From the NCBI RefSeq assembly GCF_040115645.1, contig NW_027096024.1, positions 558,001 through 622,000 of the forward strand: 64,000 bases of DNA, given 5' to 3'. The notes beneath the pieces are model-generated. The model made no database searches. It was not told the origin of the DNA and saw only the letters and a program-made list of their open reading frames with translations. Of this stretch, positions 24,701-37,073 are shown in pieces. A program made the translations under genes and the position numbers. Origin of the DNA: Euwallacea fornicatus (taxonomy: Eukaryota > Arthropoda > Insecta > Coleoptera > Curculionidae). Numbering within the stretch: position 1 is the first letter of the stretch; every line of letters begins with the position of its first letter.

Positions 24701-25460
24701 GCAAATGTGGACCAAATTTGTTATCCAAAGTGTCAAATTAATCAGTTCGACGAGATCTTTAAAATGACACAACAACTCATGATTGCATCTTGTTGAATTT
24801 CCAAGAAAAATAGTACTTTATGTGCTCAAACACACAACTTTTGTGACTTTTCCAATTTTGAAGCTCGATAACTTTGGCAAATGTGGACCAAATTTGTTAG
24901 ACAAAGTGTCAAATTAATCAGCTCGACGAGATTTTTAAAATGACACAACACATCATGATTGCATCTTGTTGAATTTCCAAGAAAAGTAGTACTTTATGTG
25001 CTCAAACACACATATTTTGTGACTTTTCAAACTTTGAAGCTCGATAACTTTGGCAAATGTGGACCAAATTTGTTAAACAAAGTGTCAAAGTAATCACCTC
25101 AACGAGATTTTGAAGATGTCACAACACATCATCATTGCATCTTGTTGAAATTCCAAGAAAAATAGTACATTATGTGCTCAAACACACAACTTTTGTGACT
25201 TTTCCAATTTTGAAGCTCGATAACTTTGGCAAATGTGGACCAAATTTGTTAAACAAAGTGTCAAATTAATCAGCTCGACAAGGTTATGAAGATGACATAA
25301 CACACCATGATTACATCTTGTTGAACTTCCAAGAAAAATAGTACTTTATGTGCTCAAACACACATATTTTGTGACTTTTCAAACTTTGAAGCTCGATAAC
25401 TTTGGCAAATGTGGACCAAATTTGTTAACCAAAGTGTCAAATTAATCAGCTCGACGAGAT
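18791..25460. repeat. 39-monomer (6,864-bp) unit, second copy
   Basis: It carries every rare marker of the first copy in the same order and spacing: ACACAAAACATC at 20,015, ACATCTTATTG at 21,265, TTTGACAAATG at 21,705, CCAAAAAAAA at 22,865, ACACCTCATG at 24,069, TTAGACAAAG at 24,897 and GTTGAAATTCC at 25,144. The match ends at about 25,461, where GATTTTTAAAATG replaces GATTTTGAATATG. The directly adjacent, same-orientation arrangement and in-register offset fit unequal exchange between sister chromatids. Confidence 0.85.
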
Positions 25461-25719
25461 TTTTAAAATGACACAACACATCATGATTGCATCTTGTTGA
25501 ACTTCCAAGAAAAATAGTACATTATGTGCTCAAACACACAACTTTTGTGACTTTTCAAACTTTGAAGCTCGATAGCTTCGGCAAATAAAGACCAAATTTG
25601 TTAAACAAAGTGTCAAATTAATCAGCTCGACGAGATCTTTAAAATGACACAACACACCATGACTACATCTTGTTGAACTTCCAAGAAAAATAGTACTTTA
25701 TGTGCTCAAACACACAACT

Positions 25720-27890
25720 TTTGTGACTTTTCAAACTTTGAAGCTCGATAACTTTGGCAAATGTGGACCAAATTTGTTAACCAAAGTGTCAAATTAATCA
25801 GCTCGACTAGATTTTTAAAATGACACAACACATCATGATTGCATCTTGTTGAACTTCCAAGAAAAATAGTACATTATGTGCTCAAACACACAACTTTTGT
25901 GACTTTTCAAACTTTGAAGCTCGATAGCTTCGGCAAATAAAGACCAAATTTGTTAAACAAAGTGTCAAATTAATCAGCTCGACGAGATCTTTAAAATGAC
26001 ACAACACACCATGATTACATCTTGTTGAACTTCCAAGAAAAATAGTACTTTATGTGCTCAAACACACATATTTTGTGACTTTTCAAACTTTGAAGCTCGA
26101 TAACTTTGGCAAATGTGGACCAAATTTGTTAACCAAAGTGTCAAATTAATCAGCTCGACGAGATCTTTAAAATGACACAAAACATCATGATTGCATCTTG
26201 TTGAACTTCCAAGAAAAATAGTACAATATGTGCTCAAACACACAACTTTTGTGACTTTTCAAACTTTGAAGCTCGATAGCTTCGGCAAATAAAGACCAAA
26301 TTTGTTAAACAAAGTATCAAATTAATCAGCTCGACGAGATCTTTAAAATGACACAACACACCATGATTACATCTTGTTGAACTTCCAAGAAAAATAGTAC
26401 TTTATGTGCTCAAACACACATATTTTGTGACTTTTCAAACTTTGAAGCTCGATAACTTTGGCAAATGTGGACCAAATTTGTTAACCAAAGTGTCAAATTA
26501 ATCAGCTCGACGAGATTTTGAATATGTCACAACACATCATGATTGCATCTTGTTGAATTTCCAAAAAAAATAGTACTTTATGTGCTCAAACACATAACTT
26601 TTGTGACTTTTCCAATTTTGAAGCTCGATAACTTTGGCAAATGTGGACCAAATTTGTTATCCAAAGTGTCAAATTAATCAGTTCGACGAGATCTTTAAAA
26701 TGACACAACACACCATGATTACATCTTGTTGAATTTCCAAGGAAAATAGTACTTTATGTGCTCAAACACACAACTTTTGTGACTTTTCCAATTTTGAAGC
26801 TCGATAACTTTGGCAAATGTGGACCAAATTTGTTACACAAAGTGTCAAAGTAATCACCTCAACGAGATTTTGAAGATGTCACAACACATCATGACTACAT
26901 CTTGTTGAACTTCCAAGAAAAATAGTACTTTATGTGCTCAAACACACAACTTTTGTGACTTTTCAAACTTTGAAGCTCGATAGCTTCGGCAAATGAAGAC
27001 CAAATTTGTTAAACAAAGTGTCAAATTAATCAGCTCGACGAGATTTTTAAAATGACACAACACATCATGATTGCATCTTGTTGAATTTCCAAGAAAAGTA
27101 GTACTTTATGTGCTCAAACACACATATTTTGTGACTTTTCAAACTTTGAAGCTCGATAGCTTCGGCAAATAAAGACAAAATTTGTTAAACAAAGTGTCAA
27201 ATTAATCAGCTCGACGAGATCTTTAAAATGACACAACACACCATGATTACATCTTGTTGAACTTCCAAGAAAAATAGTACTTTATGTGCTCAAACACACA
27301 TATTTTGTGACTTTTCAAACTTTGAAGCTCGATAACTTTGGCAAATGTGGACCAAATTTGTTAACCAAAGTGTCAAATTAATCAGCTCGACGAGATCTTT
27401 AAAATGACACAACACATCATGATTGCATCTTGTTGAACTTCCAAGAAAAATAGTACATTATGTGCTCAAACACACAACTTTTGTGACTTTTCAAACTTTG
27501 AAGCTCGATAGCTTCGGCAAATAAAGACCAAATTTGTTAAACAAAGTATCAAATTAATCAGCTCGACGAGATCTTTAAAATGACACAACACACCATGATT
27601 ACATCTTGTTGAACTTCCAAGAAAAATAGTACTTTATGTGCTCAAACACACATATTTTGTGACTTTTCAAACTTTGAAGCTCGATAACTTTGGCAAATGT
27701 GGACCAAATTTGTTAACCAAAGTGTCAAATTAATCAGCTCGACGAGATTTTGAATATGTCACAACACCTCATGATTGCATCTTGTTGAATTTCCAAGAAA
27801 AATAGTTCTTTATGTGCTCAAACACATAACTTTTGTGACTTTTCCAATTTTGAAGCTCGATAACTTTGGCAAATGTGGACCAAATTTGTT
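25720..27890. repeat. Third, partial copy of the 39-monomer unit
   Basis: The block repeats 15,160-17,330 at +10,560 (60 monomers), and the second copy at +3,696 (21 monomers). Shared markers include GACTAGATTTTTAAAATG (15,245 and 25,805), CCAAAAAAAA (16,001 and 26,561) and ACACCTCATG (17,205 and 27,765). Unlike the first two copies it has differences: ACAAAACATC and TACAATATG near 26,180-26,230, a CACACCATGATTACA swap near 26,709, and GACAAAATTTG near 27,174. It is therefore older or has been converted more. The bases 25,461-25,719 just before it are ordinary type-B satellite. Confidence 0.75.
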
Positions 27891-30687
27891 ATCCAAAGTG
27901 TCAAATTAATCAGTTCGACGAGATCTTTAAAATGACACAACAATTCATGATTGCATCTTGTTGAATTTCCAAGGAAAATAGTACTTTATGTGCTCAAACA
28001 CACAACTTTTGTGACTTTTCCAATTTTGAAGCACGATAACTTTGGCAAATGTGGACCAAATTTGTTAAACAAATTGTCAAATTAATCAGCTCGACTAAAT
28101 TTTTAAAATGACACAACACATCATGATTGCATCTTGTTGAACTTCCAAGAAAAATAGTACATTATGTGCTCAAACACACAACTTTTGTGACTTTTCAAAC
28201 TTTGAAGCTCGATAGCTTCGGCAAATAAAGACCAAATTTGTTAAACAAAGTGTCAAATTAATCAGCTCGACGAGATCTTTAAAATGACACAACACACCAT
28301 GATTACATCTTGTTGAACTTCCAAGAAAAATAGTACTTTATGTGCTCAAACACACAACTTTTGTGACTTTTCAAACTTTGAAGCTCGATAACTTTGGCAA
28401 ATGTGGACCAAATTTGTTAACCAAAGTGTCAAATTAATCAGCTCGACTAGATTTTTAAAATGACACAACACATCATGATTGCATCTTGTTGAACTTCCAA
28501 GAAAAATAGTACATTATGTGCTCAAACACACAACTTTTGTGACTTTTCAAACTTTGAAGCTCGATAGCTTCGGCAAATAAAGACCAAATTTGTTAAACAA
28601 AGTGTCAAATTAATCAGCTCGACGAGATCTTTAAAATGACACAACACACCATGATTACATCTTGTTGAACTTCCAAGAAAAATAGTACTTTATGTGCTCA
28701 AACACACATATTTTGTGACTTTTCAAACTTTGAAGCTCGATAACTTTGGCAAATGTGGACCAAATTTGTTAACCAAAGTGTCAAATTAATCAGCTCGACG
28801 AGATCTTTAAAATGACACAACACACCATGATTACATCTTGTTGAACTTCCAAGAAAAATAGTACTTTATGTGCTCAAACACACATATTTTGTGACTTTTC
28901 AAACTTTGAAGCTCGATAACTTTGGCAAATGTGGACCAAATTTGTTAACCAAAGTGTCAAATTAATCAGCTCGACGAGATCTTTAAAATGACACAACACA
29001 TCATGATTGCATCTTGTTGAACTTCCAAGAAAAATAGTACAATATGTGCTCAAACACACAACTTTTGTGACTTTTCAAACTTTGAAGCTCGATAGCTTCG
29101 GCAAATAAAGACCAAATTTGTTAAACAAAGTATCAAATTAATCAGCTCGACGAGATCTTTAAAATGACACAACACACCATGATTACATCTTGTTGAACTT
29201 CCAAGAAAAATAGTACTTTATGTGCTCAAACACACATATTTTGTGACTTTTCAAACTCTGAAGCTCGATAACTTTGGCAAATGTGGACCAAATTTGTTAC
29301 ACAAAGTGTCAAAGTAATCACCTCAACGAGATTTTGAAGATGTCACAACACATCATGACTACATCTTGTTGAACTTCCAAGAAAAATAGTACTTTATGTG
29401 CTCAAACACACAACTTTTGTGACTTTTCAAACTTTGAAGCTCGATAACTTTGGCAAATGTGGACCAAATTTGTTAACCAAAGTGTCAAATTAATCAGCTC
29501 GACTAGATTTTTAAAATGACACAACACATCATGATTGCATCTTGTTGAACTTCCAAGAAAAATAGTACATTATGTGCTCAAACACACAACTTTTGTGACT
29601 TTTCAAACTTTGAAGCTCGATAGCTTCGGCAAATAAAGACCAAATTTGTTAAACAAAGTGTCAAATTAATCAGCTCGACGAGATCTTTAAAATGACACAA
29701 CACACCATGATTACATCTTGTTGAACTTCCAAGAAAAATAGTACTTTATGTGCTCAAACACACATATTTTGTGACTTTTCAAACTTTGAAGCTCGATAAC
29801 TTTGGCAAATGTGGACCAAATTTGTTAACCAAAGTGTCAAATTAATCAGCTCGACGAGATCTTTAAAATGACACAACACATCATGATTGCATCTTGTTGA
29901 ACTTCCAAGAAAAATAGTACAATATGTGCTCAAACACACAACTTTTGTGACTTTTCAAACTTTGAAGCTCGATAGCTTCGGCAAATAAAGACCAAATTTG
30001 TTAAACAAAGTATCAAATTAATCAGCTCGACGAGATCTTTAAAATGACACAACACACCATGATTACATCTTGTTGAACTTCCAAGAAAAATAGTACTTTA
30101 TGTGCTCAAACACACATATTTTGTGACTTTTCAAACTTTGAAGCTCGATAACTTTGGCAAATGTGGACCAAATTTGTTAACCAAAGTGTCAAATTAATCA
30201 GCTCGACGAGATTTTGAATATGTCACAACACATCATGATTGCATCTTGTTGAATTTCCAAAAAAAATAGTACTTTATGTGCTCAAACACATAACTTTTGT
30301 GACTTTTCCAATTTTGAAGCTCGATAACTTTGGCAAATGTGGACCAAATTTGTTATCCAAAGTGTCAAATTAATCAGTTCGACGAGATCTTTAAAATGAC
30401 ACAACAATTCATGATTGCATCTTGTTGAATTTCCAAGGAAAATAGTACTTTATGTGCTCAAACACACAACTTTTGTGACTTTTCCAATTTTGAAGCTCGA
30501 TAACTTTGGCAAATGTGGACCAAATTTGTTACACAAAGTGTCAAAGTAATCACCTCAACGAGATTTTGAAGATGTCACAACACATCATGACTACATCTTG
30601 TTGAACTTCCAAGAAAAATAGTACTTTATGTGCTCAAACACACAACTTTTGTGACTTTTCAAACTTTGAAGCTCGATAGCTTCGGCA
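27680..30687. repeat. 20-monomer-offset duplication, first copy
   Basis: The block recurs at +3,518, which is 20 monomers less the 2-bp deletion lying between the copies. Markers are ACACCTCATG (27,765 and 31,283), GAAGCACGATAAC (about 28,029 and 31,547), GACTAAATTTTTAAAATG (about 28,093 and 31,611) and CCAAAAAAAA (30,257 and 33,775). Identity stops near 30,687, where GTGGACC replaces GAAGACC. The GAAGCACG allele was seen nowhere else in the window. Confidence 0.8.
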
Positions 30688-31197
30688 AATGTGGACCAAA
30701 TTTGTTAAACAAAGTGTCAAATTAATCAGCTCGACGAGATTTTGAATATGTCACAACACATCATGATTGCATCTTGTTGAATTTCCAAGAAAAATAGTAC
30801 TTTATGTGCTCAAACACACATATTTTTTGACTTTTCAAACTTTGAAGCTCGATAACTTCGGCAAATGTGGACCAAATTTCTTAAACATAGTGTCAAAGTA
30901 ATCACCTAAACGAGATTTTGAAGATGTCACAACACATCATGACTACATCTTGTTGAACTTCCAAGAAAAATAGTACTTTATGTGCTCAAACACATATTTT
31001 GTGACTTTTCAAACTTTGAAGCTCGATAACTTTGGCAAATGTGGACCAAATTTGTTAACCAAAGTGTCAAATTAATCAGCTCGACGAGATCTTTAAAATG
31101 ACACAACACATCATCATTGCACCTTGTTGAACTTCCAAGAAAAATAGTACATTATGTGCTCAAACACACAACTTTTGTGACTTTTCCAATTTTGAAG
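30688..31197. repeat. Divergent three-monomer island between duplicate copies
   Basis: These monomers lie between the two copies of the 20-monomer-offset duplication and match neither. The unit at 30,800-30,975 is the most diverged I saw. It has TATTTTTTGAC instead of TATTTTGTGAC, a GATAACTTCGGC hybrid of the A and B alleles, AAATTTCTTAAACATAGTG in the normally conserved core region, and CACCTAAACGAG. The next unit is 174 bp, and the one after has CACCTTGTTG. They may be a remnant of older array that escaped homogenisation. Assembly error at a junction is an alternative. Confidence 0.7.
30976..31149 (+). repeat. 174-bp monomer with a 2-bp deletion
   Basis: It reads CTCAAACACATATTTTG where type A has CTCAAACACACATATTTTG, so one CA step of the CACACA tract is missing. 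The deletion shortens the loop of the TATGTG/CACATA dyad from 8 to 6 nt. It is the only 2-bp indel in the window and explains why neighbouring block offsets are 3,518 rather than 3,520. Confidence 0.85.
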
Positions 31198-34100
31198 CTC
31201 GATAACTTTGGCAAATGTGGACCAAATTTGTTAACCAAAGTGTCAAATTAATCAGCTCGACGAGATTTTGAATATGTCACAACACCTCATGATTGCATCT
31301 TGTTGAATTTCCAAGAAAAATAGTTCTTTATGTGCTCAAACACATAACTTTTGTGACTTTTCCAATTTTGAAGCTCGATAACTTTGGCAAATGTGGACCA
31401 AATTTGTTATCCAAAGTGTCAAATTAATCAGTTCGACGAGATCTTTAAAATGACACAACAATTCATGATTGCATCTTGTTGAATTTCCAAGGAAAATAGT
31501 ACTTTATGTGCTCAAACACACAACTTTTGTGACTTTTCCAATTTTGAAGCACGATAACTTTGGCAAATGTGGACCAAATTTGTTAAACAAATTGTCAAAT
31601 TAATCAGCTCGACTAAATTTTTAAAATGACACAACACATCATGATTGCATCTTGTTGAACTTCCAAGAAAAATAGTACATTATGTGCTCAAACACACAAC
31701 TTTTGTGACTTTTCAAACTTTGAAGCTCGATAGCTTCGGCAAATAAAGACCAAATTTGTTAAACAAAGTGTCAAATTAATCAGCTCGACGAGATCTTTAA
31801 AATGACACAACACACCATGATTACATCTTGTTGAACTTCCAAGAAAAATAGTACTTTATGTGCTCAAACACACAACTTTTGTGACTTTTCAAACTTTGAA
31901 GCTCGATAACTTTGGCAAATGTGGACCAAATTTGTTAACCAAAGTGTCAAATTAATCAGCTCGACTAGATTTTTAAAATGACACAACACATCATGATTGC
32001 ATCTTGTTGAACTTCCAAGAAAAATAGTACATTATGTGCTCAAACACACAACTTTTGTGACTTTTCAAACTTTGAAGCTCGATAGCTTCGGCAAATAAAG
32101 ACCAAATTTGTTAAACAAAGTGTCAAATTAATCAGCTCGACGAGATCTTTAAAATGACACAACACACCATGATTACATCTTGTTGAACTTCCAAGAAAAA
32201 TAGTACTTTATGTGCTCAAACACACATATTTTGTGACTTTTCAAACTTTGAAGCTCGATAACTTTGGCAAATGTGGACCAAATTTGTTAACCAAAGTGTC
32301 AAATTAATCAGCTCGACGAGATCTTTAAAATGACACAACACACCATGATTACATCTTGTTGAACTTCCAAGAAAAATAGTACTTTATGTGCTCAAACACA
32401 CATATTTTGTGACTTTTCAAACTTTGAAGCTCGATAACTTTGGCAAATGTGGACCAAATTTGTTAACCAAAGTGTCAAATTAATCAGCTCGACGAGATCT
32501 TTAAAATGACACAACACATCATGATTGCATCTTGTTGAACTTCCAAGAAAAATAGTACAATATGTGCTCAAACACACAACTTTTGTGACTTTTCAAACTT
32601 TGAAGCTCGATAGCTTCGGCAAATAAAGACCAAATTTGTTAAACAAAGTATCAAATTAATCAGCTCGACGAGATCTTTAAAATGACACAACACACCATGA
32701 TTACATCTTGTTGAACTTCCAAGAAAAATAGTACTTTATGTGCTCAAACACACATATTTTGTGACTTTTCAAACTCTGAAGCTCGATAACTTTGGCAAAT
32801 GTGGACCAAATTTGTTACACAAAGTGTCAAAGTAATCACCTCAACGAGATTTTGAAGATGTCACAACACATCATGACTACATCTTGTTGAACTTCCAAGA
32901 AAAATAGTACTTTATGTGCTCAAACACACAACTTTTGTGACTTTTCAAACTTTGAAGCTCGATAACTTTGGCAAATGTGGACCAAATTTGTTAACCAAAG
33001 TGTCAAATTAATCAGCTCGACTAGATTTTTAAAATGACACAACACATCATGATTGCATCTTGTTGAACTTCCAAGAAAAATAGTACATTATGTGCTCAAA
33101 CACACAACTTTTGTGACTTTTCAAACTTTGAAGCTCGATAGCTTCGGCAAATAAAGACCAAATTTGTTAAACAAAGTGTCAAATTAATCAGCTCGACGAG
33201 ATCTTTAAAATGACACAACACACCATGATTACATCTTGTTGAACTTCCAAGAAAAATAGTACTTTATGTGCTCAAACACACATATTTTGTGACTTTTCAA
33301 ACTTTGAAGCTCGATAACTTTGGCAAATGTGGACCAAATTTGTTAACCAAAGTGTCAAATTAATCAGCTCGACGAGATCTTTAAAATGACACAACACATC
33401 ATGATTGCATCTTGTTGAACTTCCAAGAAAAATAGTACAATATGTGCTCAAACACACAACTTTTGTGACTTTTCAAACTTTGAAGCTCGATAGCTTCGGC
33501 AAATAAAGACCAAATTTGTTAAACAAAGTATCAAATTAATCAGCTCGACGAGATCTTTAAAATGACACAACACACCATGATTACATCTTGTTGAACTTCC
33601 AAGAAAAATAGTACTTTATGTGCTCAAACACACATATTTTGTGACTTTTCAAACTTTGAAGCTCGATAACTTTGGCAAATGTGGACCAAATTTGTTAACC
33701 AAAGTGTCAAATTAATCAGCTCGACGAGATTTTGAATATGTCACAACACATCATGATTGCATCTTGTTGAATTTCCAAAAAAAATAGTACTTTATGTGCT
33801 CAAACACATAACTTTTGTGACTTTTCCAATTTTGAAGCTCGATAACTTTGGCAAATGTGGACCAAATTTGTTATCCAAAGTGTCAAATTAATCAGTTCGA
33901 CGAGATCTTTAAAATGACACAACAATTCATGATTGCATCTTGTTGAATTTCCAAGGAAAATAGTACTTTATGTGCTCAAACACACAACTTTTGTGACTTT
34001 TCCAATTTTGAAGCTCGATAACTTTGGCAAATGTGGACCAAATTTGTTACACAAAGTGTCAAAGTAATCACCTCAACGAGATTTTGAAGATGTCACAACA

Positions 34101-34205
34101 CATCATGACTACATCTTGTTGAACTTCCAAGAAAAATAGTACTTTATGTGCTCAAACACACAACTTTTGTGACTTTTCAAACTTTGAAGCTCGATAGCTT
34201 CGGCA
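31198..34205. repeat. 20-monomer-offset duplication, second copy
   Basis: It repeats 27,680-30,687 in the same order, including the GAAGCACGATAAC and GACTAAATTTT markers that are otherwise absent. Its right-hand portion was later used as the source of the adjacent 12-monomer duplication, so the two events can be ordered: the 20-monomer-offset event first, then the 12-monomer event. Confidence 0.8.
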
Positions 34206-36411
34206 AATGAAGACCAAATTTGTTAAACAAAGTGTCAAATTAATCAGCTCGACGAGATTTTTAAAATGACACAACACATCATGATTGCATCTTGTTGAAC
34301 TTCCAAGAAAAATAGTACTTTATGTGCTCAAACACACATATTTTGTGACTTTTCAAACTTTGAAGCTCGATAACTTTGGCAAATGTGGACCAAATTTGTT
34401 AACCAAAGTGTCAAATTAATCAGCTCGACGAGATCTTTAAAATGACACAACACACCATGATTACATCTTGTTGAACTTCCAAGAAAAATAGTACTTTATG
34501 TGCTCAAACACACATATTTTGTGACTTTTCAAACTTTGAAGCTCGATAACTTTGGCAAATGTGGACCAAATTTGTTAACCAAAGTGTCAAATTAATCAGC
34601 TCGACGAGATCTTTAAAATGACACAACACATCATGATTGCATCTTGTTGAACTTCCAAGAAAAATAGTACAATATGTGCTCAAACACACAACTTTTGTGA
34701 CTTTTCAAACTTTGAAGCTCGATAGCTTCGGCAAATAAAGACCAAATTTGTTAAACAAAGTATCAAATTAATCAGCTCGACGAGATCTTTAAAATGACAC
34801 AACACACCATGATTACATCTTGTTGAACTTCCAAGAAAAATAGTACTTTATGTGCTCAAACACACATATTTTGTGACTTTTCAAACTCTGAAGCTCGATA
34901 ACTTTGGCAAATGTGGACCAAATTTGTTACACAAAGTGTCAAAGTAATCACCTCAACGAGATTTTGAAGATGTCACAACACATCATGACTACATCTTGTT
35001 GAACTTCCAAGAAAAATAGTACTTTATGTGCTCAAACACACAACTTTTGTGACTTTTCAAACTTTGAAGCTCGATAACTTTGGCAAATGTGGACCAAATT
35101 TGTTAACCAAAGTGTCAAATTAATCAGCTCGACTAGATTTTTAAAATGACACAACACATCATGATTGCATCTTGTTGAACTTCCAAGAAAAATAGTACAT
35201 TATGTGCTCAAACACACAACTTTTGTGACTTTTCAAACTTTGAAGCTCGATAGCTTCGGCAAATAAAGACCAAATTTGTTAAACAAAGTGTCAAATTAAT
35301 CAGCTCGACGAGATCTTTAAAATGACACAACACACCATGATTACATCTTGTTGAACTTCCAAGAAAAATAGTACTTTATGTGCTCAAACACACATATTTT
35401 GTGACTTTTCAAACTTTGAAGCTCGATAACTTTGGCAAATGTGGACCAAATTTGTTAACCAAAGTGTCAAATTAATCAGCTCGACGAGATCTTTAAAATG
35501 ACACAACACATCATGATTGCATCTTGTTGAACTTCCAAGAAAAATAGTACAATATGTGCTCAAACACACAACTTTTGTGACTTTTCAAACTTTGAAGCTC
35601 GATAGCTTCGGCAAATAAAGACCAAATTTGTTAAACAAAGTATCAAATTAATCAGCTCGACGAGATCTTTAAAATGACACAACACACCATGATTACATCT
35701 TGTTGAACTTCCAAGAAAAATAGTACTTTATGTGCTCAAACACACATATTTTGTGACTTTTCAAACTTTGAAGCTCGATAACTTTGGCAAATGTGGACCA
35801 AATTTGTTAACCAAAGTGTCAAATTAATCAGCTCGACGAGATTTTGAATATGTCACAACACATCATGATTGCATCTTGTTGAATTTCCAAAAAAAATAGT
35901 ACTTTATGTGCTCAAACACATAACTTTTGTGACTTTTCCAATTTTGAAGCTCGATAACTTTGGCAAATGTGGACCAAATTTGTTATCCAAAGTGTCAAAT
36001 TAATCAGTTCGACGAGATCTTTAAAATGACACAACAATTCATGATTGCATCTTGTTGAATTTCCAAGGAAAATAGTACTTTATGTGCTCAAACACACAAC
36101 TTTTGTGACTTTTCCAATTTTGAAGCTCGATAACTTTGGCAAATGTGGACCAAATTTGTTACACAAAGTGTCAAAGTAATCACCTCAACGAGATTTTGAA
36201 GATGTCACAACACATCATGACTACATCTTGTTGAACTTCCAAGAAAAATAGTACTTTATGTGCTCAAACACACAACTTTTGTGACTTTTCAAACTTTGAA
36301 GCTCGATAGCTTCGGCAAATGAAGACCAAATTTGTTAAACAAAGTGTCAAATTAATCAGCTCGACGAGATTTTTAAAATGACACAACACATCATGATTGC
36401 ATCTTGTTGAA
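32173..36411. repeat. Adjacent tandem duplication of a 12-monomer (2,112-bp) block
   Basis: About 32,173-34,299 recurs at +2,112 as 34,285-36,411 with no difference found at checked sites. Shared features include paired TACAATATG monomers five units apart (32,555 and 33,435; then 34,667 and 35,547), the CAAACTCTG...TTACACAAAG type-E monomer and CCAAAAAAAA (33,775 and 35,887). The copies abut directly. The matches end at AACTTCCAAG versus AATTTCCAAG near 34,300/36,412. Confidence 0.85.
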
Positions 36412-37073
36412 TTTCCAAGAAAAGTAGTACTTTATGTGCTCAAACACACATATTTTGTGACTTTTCAAACTTTGAAGCTCGATAGCTTCGGCAAATGAAG
36501 ACCAAATTTGTTAGACAAAGTGTCAAATTAATCAGCTCGACGAGATTTTTAAAATGACACAACACATCATGATTGCATCTTGTTGAATTTCCAAGAAAAG
36601 TAGTACTTTATGTGCTCAAACACACATATTTTGTGACTTTTCAAACTTTGAAGCTCGATAACTTTGGCAAATGTGGACCAAATTTGTTAAACAAAGTGTC
36701 AAAGTAATCACCTCAACGAGATTTTGAAGATGTCACAACACATCATCATTGCATCTTGTTGAACTTCCAAGAAAAATAGTACATTATGTGCTCAAACACA
36801 CAACTTTTGTGACTTTTCCAATTTTGAAGCTCGATAACTTTGGCAAATGTGGACCAAATTTGTTAAACAAAGTGTCAAATTAATCAGCTCGACAAGGTTA
36901 TGAAGATGACATAACACACCATGATTACATCTTGTTGAACTTCCAAGAAAAATAGTACTTTATGTGCTCAAACACACATATTTTGTGACTTTTCAAACTT
37001 TGAAGCTCGATAACTTTGGCAAATGTGGACCAAATTTGTTAACCAAAGTGTCAAATTAATCAGCTCGACGAGA
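34763..37073. repeat. 13-monomer block duplicated 30 monomers away (with 40,043-42,353)
   Basis: The block matches 40,043-42,353 at +5,280. The match begins after the GTATC/GTGTC difference near 34,762 and ends at GATTTTTAA versus GATCTTTAA near 37,074. The distal copy carries a few private changes: TGTGACATTTC near 41,037, CAGATCGACG near 41,112 and CTTTTACAAC near 41,745. It includes two successive monomers with GAAAAGTAG, the first of them also carrying TTAGACAAAG. Part of it (35,028 onwards) is also repeated at 59,665. Confidence 0.8.

Noticed and set aside
26058..26243. Repeated 61-codon minus-strand open frame, seen fifteen times across the right part of the window
   Set aside because: It starts with GTG, not ATG, and reads straight across a monomer junction. 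It exists only where TACATTATG has become TACAATATG, removing a TAA on the minus strand. Its recurrence reflects block duplication, not selection on a protein. No domain, signal or codon pattern is visible.
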